A DNA stretch of 64,000 nt from Prolixibacter bellariivorans ATCC BAA-1284 (GTDB lineage: Bacteria; Bacteroidota; Bacteroidia; Bacteroidales; Prolixibacteraceae). Positions 26,330 through 33,265 of this stretch are shown here, piece by piece. The position numbers and the translations under genes were made by a program. The notes under the pieces were generated by a model. It was not told the DNA's origin. It saw nothing but the letters and a program-made list of their open reading frames with translations, and searched no databases. Within the stretch, counting starts at the first letter, position 1. Every line of letters begins with the position of its first letter. The DNA is taken from contig NZ_JHXO01000001.1 in the NCBI RefSeq assembly GCF_000621705.1, positions 1 through 64,000 of the forward strand, written 5' to 3'.

Positions 26330-27343
26330 ATGAGCCTTCAGATTTTAGTATTTGGGTTCCTCTTCGGAGCCATTCTTCAGCGGGCACAGCTGAACAAGTA
26401 CAACACCATCAGCGGGATGGCCACACTGGAAGATTACACCGTGGCTAAAGCCATTCTCGTCGCCATTGGGTTGGGTGTTATGCTCATCAATTTCGAAATC
26501 GGAACCGGCCAGGCACTCTATCACGTGAAACCGTTCATCGCCGGTGGCATAATGCTGGGCGGATTGATTTTCGGAGCAGGTATGGCCATACTGGGTTACT
26601 GCCCCGGAACCATGGCAGTCTCGCTGGGCGAAGGCTCCATCGATGCCTTAGTCGGTATCGTTGGTGGATTGCTGGGCGGCGTTGTGTTTACAGCTGTTCT
26701 GCCAGCCATCAATCCTATTCTGGGTCCCGATTGGGGGAAAATTTCCCTTTACACCATCATGGGAGGTCAAACAACGTATCTTTTTTATTTTATCACAATG
26801 TTGCTGGGAGCCGGGTTTATTCTGCTGGCGTTTTACTTCGACAAGAAACATAAAGCCCCGAATTACCGCTGGTTGTTTGCCGGTTTGGCTTTAGCGGTTC
26901 TTAATGCAATGGTCTTCCTGAAGGTGACTTCTAACCGTCCCATTGGCGCCTCAACCAGTTATCCGTACGCTGCCAACCAGCTCACAGGAATGACCGGCAA
27001 CGACTATTTCAGCAAAATTGCTACTCCCGGTCATTGGGAAATGATCTTCCTGCTGGGCGCCATGATCGCCGGACTGGTTTTTTCGCTCATGTCGAAAGAA
27101 TTCAAAATTACAGCCATTCACAGTCGCTGGGAGCATTATAAAGGCAAATCAGTTAGCAAACGACTGGTTGCGGCTTTCATTGGCGGATTTATCCTCATCT
27201 TCGGAGCACGTGTGGCCGGAGGTTGTACCAGCGGACATATTCTTTCGGGGGGCATGCAATTGGCCGTGAGCAGTCTGGTATTCGGCATCTTCGTTTTTGC
27301 CGGCCTGCTCATTACCGGAAAATTGTTCTACAAGAAAAAGTAA
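26330..27343 (+). CDS. YeeE/YedE-family sulfur-compound transporter
   Basis: 337 residues with about nine hydrophobic helices. This is a full-length YeeE/YedE (TsuA-like) protein, the inner-membrane family that takes up thiosulfate or related sulfur compounds. Each half carries a conserved cysteine in a membrane loop: Cys91 in GYCPGTMA and Cys299 in GGCTSGHI. In thiosulfate transporters such cysteines relay the substrate. In many bacteria two half-length genes (YeeE/YedE) are used; here they are one polypeptide. No rhodanese or TusA-like gene is adjacent. A strong terminator follows. Confidence 0.88.
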   Translation: MSLQILVFGFLFGAILQRAQLNKYNTISGMATLEDYTVAKAILVAIGLGVMLINFEIGTGQALYHVKPFIAGGIMLGGLIFGAGMAILGYCPGTMAVSLGEGSIDALVGIVGGLLGGVVFTAVLPAINPILGPDWGKISLYTIMGGQTTYLFYFITMLLGAGFILLAFYFDKKHKAPNYRWLFAGLALAVLNAMVFLKVTSNRPIGASTSYPYAANQLTGMTGNDYFSKIATPGHWEMIFLLGAMIAGLVFSLMSKEFKITAIHSRWEHYKGKSVSKRLVAAFIGGFILIFGARVAGGCTSGHILSGGMQLAVSSLVFGIFVFAGLLITGKLFYKKK

Positions 27344-27369
27344 CTTCCACTTAAATAACCCATTCGGGG

Positions 27370-27415
27370 AAAAACTCCTTTCTATGTTCGAACATATTGA
27401 AAGGAGTTTTTTTTT
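27370..27415 (+). terminator. Long intrinsic terminator of YeeE/YedE gene
   Basis: AAAACTCCTTTC and GAAAGGAGTTTT form the stem around a second palindromic element (TATGTTCGAACATA). A long T-run follows. Confidence 0.9.
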
Positions 27416-27443
27416 AAGGAAGTGCCAGACGCCAGACAGAAGA

Positions 27444-27555
27444 AATTCCAGGTTTTAGGTTGCAATTAGAAGGGTTCCTGTCATTCCTATGGTTACAGTT
27501 GTTGTGCTCCAATCGACAACACCGCTATTGCGGTCGAAACGCCTCCCGTGTTTCA
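27444..27555 (-). repeat. Dispersed intergenic repeat, copy C (inverted)
   Basis: Read on the minus strand it has the same order of words as copy B: TTTCGACCGCAATAGCGG, then CAACAACTGTAACC, then AGGAAC, then GCAACCTAAAACC. It is shorter and more diverged than copies A and B. Confidence 0.5.
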
Positions 27556-27688
27556 ACCTTCACCCGCTCGCGACCACTGAAGGCGCATCCGCACCCTGAT
27601 CCCGGAGTGCCCTCAAAGCATCATTCTACCCCAAACCATCCCTCAATTTTCCATTGTTCCCTTTCCCTGTATCATGGCGGAAGCCAAA

Positions 27689-27781
27689 TACCAGTTAGCG
27701 GAGTCTGACCACTACTTAGCGGGCAGTCCCCACCAGTCAGCGGAGTCCGCCCACCACTTAGCGGACGATCCCCACCAGTGG
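27689..27781 (+). repeat. 21-bp tandem array (about 4.4 units)
   Basis: Units at 27691-27709 (partial), 27710-27730, 27731-27751, 27752-27772 and a fragment to 27781 share CAC(C/T)A(G/C)(T)(T/C)AGCGG followed by a variable part ending CC. The period is exactly 21 bp, so an open frame across it codes for heptapeptides such as HYLAGSP, HQSAESA and HHLADDP. No ribosome-binding site or family supports translation. Confidence 0.8.
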
Positions 27782-28112
27782 TTACCCCCGGGTGTGGGCC
27801 GGCCGCCAACGCTATGGTACCGGTTCGCTTTATGGAAGTGGTGTGGTTTGCCGCCGACCGAAAAAGACATATAACAAAGCGCCTAAATCGCCCGGTTAAA
27901 GGCTCTTATTTTATTATCATTTCGTGATTTTTCTATTGCAAAATCACGACACTTGCGACCAGATGAAAAGCTATCCATCTCACTTTTTTCGGGTTACCAA
28001 CATAAAGTTTTCGTCATCCCGCCAATCGCTTTTGTAACCCGTTGGATATCCTCAGCCAAACATATACCTTAGAATGGTTCAAAACAGACTTGACAACTGA
28101 CAATTAAATACT

Positions 28113-30899
28113 ATGAAAAAGCTTTTCACTGCTTTTGCGGTACTCGCATTCGGGCTGATTCTTTGGTCCTGTCAGCCGCAAAAGAAAGAGGCCGCAGTGC
28201 TAACGGCTCCGGCCGGTGACCGTCCCACGAAAATTATGAAGGGTGGCGAAACAGTGCTTCCCAACGGACGACTCATTACACCTTTCGGGAACACCTTTAC
28301 GGTAGCTCCACACCCGTTTGGTTTAACACTCAGCCACGACGGAAAGGTAGCCGTCACTGCCAACTCGGGAACATCGCCGCTTTCTATCTCTATTTTAAAG
28401 AAAATCACCTCTAAAAAGCCGGATATCCGGCAGGTACCTCCTGGTCCTTCGACCGACCGTGGCGTGCTGGCTTCGGTGTTCATGGGACTGGCCATTTCGC
28501 CGGACAATCAAGTGGTGTACGTAGCGGGCGGACAGACCAACCAGATTTACCTGTTCGACATGAACACCGGTGCCAGACTCGACTCCATCGACTGCAACGT
28601 GATGGCCGATGGCGAGAAAACGCCTTATGGTTACATCGGCGACATGGTGCTGAGCAAGGATGGCAAAACCCTTTACGCTGTCGACCAGATGAATTTCCGC
28701 CTCATCATCGCGGACACGCAGACGAAAGAGGTATTGTATTCGGTTCCTACCGGACGATATCCATTCGGGGTCACCCTCTCGCCCGACGAAAGCAAAGCAT
28801 ACGTGGCCAACGTAGGTATGTTCGAGTACAAGAAGATTGATGACATCGAGTCGGAACACAAGATTGACAAGGCGTTGAAGTTTCCGGCGTTTGCTTACGG
28901 CTCGAAGGAAATGAAAGAAGGCACCGTCATCGACAGCATGAAGGTGCCGGGCCTCGGTGATCCGAACGTTCCCGAGTCGTTCTCGGTGTGGGCCGTATCG
29001 CTGAAAGGCACGCCACATGTAACGGCCAAAATAAAAACCGGAACAATGGTCGGAGCCAAAGTGGAAGGTATTCCGGCCGTGGGCGGTTCGAGTCCAAACT
29101 CGGTTGTGGCCACCGATAAATACGTTTTCGTGAGCAACGGAAATAATGACAATATATCCGTTATCGATGCACAGAAGGATACCATCGTCAAGGAAATCTA
29201 CCTGAAACCAGCCGACCCGCTCAAACATTTCCGCGGAGTCATTCCGTTTGGACTGGCGGTTTCTCCCAAACAGAAAAGATTGTACGTGGCCGAATCGGGT
29301 ATCAATGCCGTGGGTGTGATTGATATCCCGACATTGAAAGTTCTCGGCCACATTCCGGTAGGCTGGTTCCCATCGAAACTGAAGGTAACGCCTGACGGGA
29401 AAAAGCTGATTGTGGCAAATGCCAAAGGGTACGGTGCCGGTCCAAACGGAGGAAAAGACTTCAAGGAAGGCCCCGAAGGAACCTACATTGGTAACCTGAT
29501 GAAAGGAACCGTGACGGTGATGAACATTCCGGACGACCGGGAACTGGCTGCTCTGACGCAAAAGGTCATTAGCAACAACTTTAAAATTCAAACCGTGAAA
29601 GAGGCCATGAAAGGCCGCGAGAACAATCCTATTCCGCTTTACGGCGGACAGAAAGAAGCACCCATCAAGCACATTGTTTTCATCTCGAAAGAGAACCGCA
29701 CGTATGATGAGATTCTCGGTCAGCTGAAAAAGGCCAACGGTGACCCGACCCTGGCGCGCTACGGAAGTGACGTGAGCTTTACCAACCACGAAGGCACCAT
29801 GAAAGTGGAGCACGCCACCGTGATGCCCAATCACCTGAAACTGGCCCGACAATTCGGCATCGGCGATAACTTCTATGTGGATTCGGATGTATCGGCTGAC
29901 GGACACCGCTGGCTCGTGAATACCTATCCCAACGAGTGGGTGGAAACCTGTACGCCGGCCAGCTACGGAGGCAACCGCCGTTACAATCCGGAATCGACGG
30001 CACCCGGTGCTTTGGCCATGAACGGCGCCGCGGGAGCCATCTATCCTGAAGATTACAACGAGGCAGGTTCGCTGTGGGACCACCTGGAACGCAACAAAAT
30101 CGACTTCTACAACTTCGGGTTCAGCGTGATGTTCGAGCCGGCTTTCTACGACAAGTCGTACAAGTACACCGGCATTAAGCAGTTTGCCAACTTCCCGGTG
30201 CCGCAGCCCATCTTCACCCGCTCATCGAAGATGTACCCGACATTTAACATGAACATCCCGGACCAGTTCCGCATCAGCCAGTTCATCAAGGAATTCAATC
30301 AGAAATGGATCAACAGCAACGATACGATGCCGAGCGTAATGACGGTCATCATTCCCAATGACCACGGCGCCGGCGAGCGGCCCGACGAAGGTTATCCTTT
30401 CCGCGAAAGCTACATGGCCGACAACGACCTGGCAGTGGGACGCATTGTCGAATTCCTGTCGCACACGCCGTACTGGAAGAATATGGCGATTGTAATTACC
30501 GAGGACGATGCGCAAAACGGGGTTGACCATGTGGATGCGCACCGTAGCGTGCTGATGGTGATTTCACCTTACGCGAAACATCATTATGTGGGCCATGTGC
30601 ATTACAGTTTTGGAAGTATTTTCAAAACCTTCTGGAATGTGCTGGGACTACCTTACCTGAACCAGTACGATGCCGGCGCTACCGATCTGGCGGATATGTT
30701 TACCGACAAGCCCGACTTTACACCATACGAAGCCGTTCCGGTAGACCAACGCATTTTCGATCCGAAGAAAGCGCTCGATCCGCTGGACGAAAACTTTGAC
30801 TGGGCCGCCCTCAACAAGGGCACGAAACTCGACGACCCGGATGACATGGTGAAAGACCAGAAGGAACAGCCGGAGTACCGGACGGAAGATCAGAAATGA
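28113..30899 (+). CDS. YncE-type beta-propeller / phosphoesterase fusion lipoprotein
   Basis: 928 residues. Lipobox LILWSC places a lipidated Cys20 at the mature N-terminus. The first ~480 residues form a YVTN/YncE-like seven-bladed propeller (repeated patterns such as LAISPDNQVVYVAG, VTLSPDESKAYVAN, LKVTPDGKKLIVAN). From about 510 to 870 there is an alkaline-phosphatase-superfamily phosphoesterase (PF04185-like): FISKENRTYDEILGQ, then FYVDSDVSADGHRW, then IPNDHGAGE and VITEDDAQNGVDHVDAHR, which supply the predicted metal ligands. It probably acts outside the inner membrane on phosphodiesters or phospholipids. Substrate unknown. Monocistronic with its own terminator. Confidence 0.88.
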   Translation: MKKLFTAFAVLAFGLILWSCQPQKKEAAVLTAPAGDRPTKIMKGGETVLPNGRLITPFGNTFTVAPHPFGLTLSHDGKVAVTANSGTSPLSISILKKITSKKPDIRQVPPGPSTDRGVLASVFMGLAISPDNQVVYVAGGQTNQIYLFDMNTGARLDSIDCNVMADGEKTPYGYIGDMVLSKDGKTLYAVDQMNFRLIIADTQTKEVLYSVPTGRYPFGVTLSPDESKAYVANVGMFEYKKIDDIESEHKIDKALKFPAFAYGSKEMKEGTVIDSMKVPGLGDPNVPESFSVWAVSLKGTPHVTAKIKTGTMVGAKVEGIPAVGGSSPNSVVATDKYVFVSNGNNDNISVIDAQKDTIVKEIYLKPADPLKHFRGVIPFGLAVSPKQKRLYVAESGINAVGVIDIPTLKVLGHIPVGWFPSKLKVTPDGKKLIVANAKGYGAGPNGGKDFKEGPEGTYIGNLMKGTVTVMNIPDDRELAALTQKVISNNFKIQTVKEAMKGRENNPIPLYGGQKEAPIKHIVFISKENRTYDEILGQLKKANGDPTLARYGSDVSFTNHEGTMKVEHATVMPNHLKLARQFGIGDNFYVDSDVSADGHRWLVNTYPNEWVETCTPASYGGNRRYNPESTAPGALAMNGAAGAIYPEDYNEAGSLWDHLERNKIDFYNFGFSVMFEPAFYDKSYKYTGIKQFANFPVPQPIFTRSSKMYPTFNMNIPDQFRISQFIKEFNQKWINSNDTMPSVMTVIIPNDHGAGERPDEGYPFRESYMADNDLAVGRIVEFLSHTPYWKNMAIVITEDDAQNGVDHVDAHRSVLMVISPYAKHHYVGHVHYSFGSIFKTFWNVLGLPYLNQYDAGATDLADMFTDKPDFTPYEAVPVDQRIFDPKKALDPLDENFDWAALNKGTKLDDPDDMVKDQKEQPEYRTEDQK

Positions 30900-30932
30900 A
30901 TGGAATCCCGAGAATTCGGGAGATAATGGAAA

Positions 30933-30968
30933 ATTAAAGTCCCTGAGGTTTCGGGGACTTTAATTTTG
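30933..30968. terminator. Terminator, probably bidirectional
   Basis: Perfect 11-bp stem ATTAAAGTCCC (30933-30943) / GGGACTTTAAT (30954-30964) followed by TTTTG. It separates the phosphoesterase gene from the convergent TIR gene and forms the right-hand boundary of the minus-strand island. Confidence 0.85.
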
Positions 30969-31007
30969 TCTAAAGTCTCATCATACAGCGGCGAAATATT
31001 CAGTTTT

Positions 31008-31784
31008 CTATTGCTTAATTGGAATCGGTTGATACTCCTCTTCAGATGTCTGGTGAAGTACTCCGATAAACTTGAAATCAACTCCGTCTGTCTTTTTCAT
31101 CAAAATACGTAGAGGAATCGTAGGAGTTATCCCTCTTGGAGCTCTCATCAATTGGGCATTAACAACCCTTCCATTATTTAATGGTACCCCCTTGTTAAAT
31201 CCACCGACAAACATGTTCTCGTTCGGTAATTCAAACTTCAATTCACCGTCCTCATTATCAACCAAAATCAGAAAATTTGGAATGGGTTCCAAATAATAAT
31301 TTGCTGCTATTTTTATTTCAAGTTCATTTTCCGACTTCTGTGTTAATTCAAATGTCAAATTTGAAAATACATTATTTGATGAACTAAAAGTTGAATTTCC
31401 TTGGATCACATTTACCATTTGCCCTATTGAAGCATCCAATCCATTAGAATATAGATCAATATATAGACTCTGCGAAAGTATGGCTGGCATTGAAGATGAA
31501 TCGAGTCTAACTGGAATTACCTTACACTTTCCATTCGATGCTTTAAAAATGGCATTTTGCCATTCCATTTTGACCATGTTACTTTTCAAACTATTGGCCG
31601 AAACGAAAAAGAAAAAATGCGTAGTTTTTTCCAACCCCTCATTCATTTTATCAATGATACCATCACCTGGTTGCATTGACCAAGAATCATAAAAAACCTG
31701 ATCCTGTCCAAATATATCAGCAAGCCTGATTGCAATAGGTTCAATAATACCCTTGTCGTTATGATTGTGACTTAAAAAGATCAT
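31008..31784 (-). CDS. TIR-domain protein with beta-rich C-terminal region
   Basis: 258 residues, no signal peptide. A TIR domain covers about 1-125: box 1 IFLSHNHNDK, then VFYDSWSMQPGDGI (BB-loop region), then FFFFVSANSLKSN and the putative catalytic Glu74 in VKMEWQNAIF, then VIPVRLD. Bacterial TIR domains with this Glu cleave NAD+ or make cyclic ADP-ribose-like signals. Residues ~130-258 are beta-rich (LTFELTQKSENELEIKIAAN in pieces, FLILVDNEDGELKFELP, TIPLRILMKKTDGVDFKFIGVL) and match no family I know. It is the second gene after a proteasome-like Ntn hydrolase, 100 bp away, same strand, in markedly AT-rich DNA. Inferred role: defence signalling. Confidence 0.85.
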   Translation of the reverse strand: MIFLSHNHNDKGIIEPIAIRLADIFGQDQVFYDSWSMQPGDGIIDKMNEGLEKTTHFFFFVSANSLKSNMVKMEWQNAIFKASNGKCKVIPVRLDSSSMPAILSQSLYIDLYSNGLDASIGQMVNVIQGNSTFSSSNNVFSNLTFELTQKSENELEIKIAANYYLEPIPNFLILVDNEDGELKFELPNENMFVGGFNKGVPLNNGRVVNAQLMRAPRGITPTIPLRILMKKTDGVDFKFIGVLHQTSEEEYQPIPIKQ

Positions 31785-31884
31785 CTGCCTGTTTATTGAA
31801 AATGATTAATCTAAAGTTACTTCTCCACACACAAATAATTGGAACGATAGTTTTCTTTTGCTCTATTCCGATATAAAAGCAAAT

Positions 31885-32619
31885 TTAGTTTTTTGTCAAT
31901 TCCTTTTTTGAAATCCAAATAGACTCGCTTGGTTTTATTACCAAAACATCTATTGGGCCTCCGACGGTCTTGGCTCTTGGTAAAAACCTAACCGAGTCTA
32001 TAGTTGTACGAATTGCATACACGGCGAAATCTATAGCATCTTGTAACGTAAAAAATTGCCACGGAATAGGAAAAAATGGTAATTGTTGGTAATCCCCATT
32101 TTCATCTCTCGAAAAGACAGGCTGTATTAATCGGGCAAGAATATCCCCTTCTCCACCCCATGCTGCTCCCTGAGTCGGATCGCCATTGGGTAAATCGGTG
32201 TTCTTGATTTGAACTAAATCATGTAATGGAGCAACCTGATATACCATTTGCTTAAGACCATATTCTGTGTCATCATATCCCGCGACATGAAATCCAACAT
32301 CAGGAATAGGATCAAATGTTCTAAAATGAGTATTTAAATCATTTGCAAATTCTGAAACAGAAGGATCTTCTGATTCATGTTCTCGAATAAATTTCTCTAT
32401 AAAACTACTAACTGGGGCACCTTTAATATCTGCTTGGCCAAAAGTAGAAATACCTATTTTGTCTTGGAAGAGAAACGTTTTATTATTAGAATCACTCATT
32501 CCTGCTGCCAAAAGCAGTTTTTTCCCATCAGGAGTTTGTTGCTCGGAATTAATAGTAACACGGCTATCCGATGCCATTACAATTCCGTCTCGCGTATAAA
32601 GTGTAATAATAAACGACAT
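31885..32619 (-). CDS. Proteasome-beta/HslV-like Ntn hydrolase
   Basis: 244 residues, cytoplasmic. The N-terminus MSFIITLYTRDGIVMASDSR aligns without gaps to archaeal proteasome beta subunits and HslV. If Met1 is removed, Ser2 occupies the nucleophile position (residue 1), Asp18 the place of residue 17 and Lys34 (GKKL) the place of Lys33, so no propeptide is needed. Further agreement: IGISTFGQAD, WGGEGDILARLI (near the Ser129 loop) and the C-terminal TLQDAIDFAVYAIRT then VGGPIDVLVIKP. The Asp166 position is not conserved. It is therefore probably a serine-type self-compartmentalising peptidase or related amidohydrolase. First gene of the two-gene island with TIR; no ATPase partner is nearby. 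Confidence 0.8.
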   Translation of the reverse strand: MSFIITLYTRDGIVMASDSRVTINSEQQTPDGKKLLLAAGMSDSNNKTFLFQDKIGISTFGQADIKGAPVSSFIEKFIREHESEDPSVSEFANDLNTHFRTFDPIPDVGFHVAGYDDTEYGLKQMVYQVAPLHDLVQIKNTDLPNGDPTQGAAWGGEGDILARLIQPVFSRDENGDYQQLPFFPIPWQFFTLQDAIDFAVYAIRTTIDSVRFLPRAKTVGGPIDVLVIKPSESIWISKKELTKN

Positions 32620-32828
32620 AGCTTTTGCTTATTAAATTATAATTGTACACAATTTTAAATAGTCAAAAAATAATATTCCCTAAATAATGACTACTCAGAA
32701 AAAACAGTAGTGAAGCTTATCCTCATCAATTGTTTTTTTGTCTGTCTTTAAGCATCTAATTTACATTTTTATGTTTATACGCTTTACCAAAATTATAAGT
32801 TCTTCAGCATAACTTATTATAATAAAAA

Positions 32829-32852
32829 CAAAAAACCGCCTGATAGGCGGTC
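32829..32852 (-). terminator. Terminator after small-gene operon
   Basis: CCGCC-TGATA-GGCGG hairpin (32836-32850); on the minus strand it is followed by TTTTTTG. It closes the transcript of the acyltransferase-ankyrin and small membrane genes and isolates the TIR/Ntn island upstream. Confidence 0.85.
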
Positions 32853-32878
32853 TCCAATCACTTCATATGGGCTCATTT

Positions 32879-33010
32879 CTATTCTTCTTTTACCGCCCCC
32901 ACTTCCTCATCAATTAACGCTATCAGCGTTTTGATATCCTCCTGGGCCTGGTTGTAGGCACCTTCTTTGCCTTTGGTGAGGAAGAGGCTTTCGATGAGAA
33001 AGGCTGCCAT
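32879..33010 (-). CDS. Small 43-residue protein, uncertain
   Basis: Sequence begins MAAFLIESLFLTKGKEGAYN and continues as an acidic amphipathic helix (QEDIKTLIALIDEEVGAV), ending KEE. The composition is clearly protein-like, but there is no ribosome-binding site and it follows an internal hairpin that could stop transcription. The frame stays open upstream for about 15 codons without a good start (TGCATG-like context only), so it may be the tail of a larger, frameshifted gene. Convergence with family sequences could decide. Confidence 0.45.
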   Translation of the reverse strand: MAAFLIESLFLTKGKEGAYNQAQEDIKTLIALIDEEVGAVKEE

Positions 33011-33016
33011 ACAGCC

Positions 33017-33043
33017 ATAAAAAATCCCGGTTTTAAAACCGGG
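33017..33043 (-). terminator. Hairpin overlapping a stop codon
   Basis: CCCGG (33026-33030) and CCGGG (33039-33043) around TTTTAAAA, followed on the minus strand by ATTTTTTA. The stop codon of the 58-residue gene lies inside the hairpin loop. It may stop or attenuate transcription towards the 43-residue gene. Confidence 0.65.
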
Positions 33044-33209
33044 AAATGATAGCCGTCAGGATCAAGCCCAGACCGAGACCACCAATGAGACAGCCCACAA
33101 AGGCCAATGCAGATGTTTGCAGGAAAAAGAATCCGATACCCAACCCCAGCAGTAATCCGCCACCAATAGCCCAGGTACTCTTGTCTTCAATTTCGCTTTT
33201 TTCGTTCAT
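33033..33209 (-). CDS. Small glycine-rich two-helix membrane protein
   Basis: 58 residues: a short charged N-terminus (MNEKSEIEDKSTW) and two glycine-zipper membrane helices (GGGLLLGLGIGFFF and FVGCLIGGLGLGLILTAI), ending in SRF. Unusually for this genome it has a strong Shine-Dalgarno sequence: GGAGGA lies 8 bases before ATG at 33209. It follows the acyltransferase-ankyrin gene by 56 bp, probably in one transcript. Function unknown; the shape is that of a small membrane-protein subunit or stabiliser. Confidence 0.75.
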   Translation of the reverse strand: MNEKSEIEDKSTWAIGGGLLLGLGIGFFFLQTSALAFVGCLIGGLGLGLILTAIISRF

Positions 33210-33265
33210 TTTTAGTTCCTCCGTTTACGTTTATCGTTCATCAATTAGTTGGAAATCAATTAAAG

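Larger units (their letters stand above)
27416..28112. other. Gene-free, repeat-rich spacer
   Basis: About 700 bp with no convincing gene. It contains the inverted, degraded dispersed-repeat copy C (27444-27555), a 21-bp tandem array (27689-27781) and a pair of distant inverted repeats CGGGTTAC (27990-27997) / GTAACCCG (28034-28041) in the probable leader of the downstream phosphoesterase gene. Confidence 0.6.

Noticed and set aside
27680-27874. Small repeat-protein gene (65 codons)
   Set aside because: The frame is open only because the repeat period is a multiple of three; no ribosome-binding site and the end is unlike protein. Kept as a repeat.
28395-30083. Long open frame of about 560 codons on the minus strand
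   Set aside because: It lies wholly inside the propeller-phosphoesterase gene, has no family resemblance, and is rich in His/Arg/Val as expected from the reverse of a GC-biased coding strand.
32620-32830. Integrase, transposase or attachment site next to the TIR island
   Set aside because: No such gene and no flanking direct repeats were found by eye.
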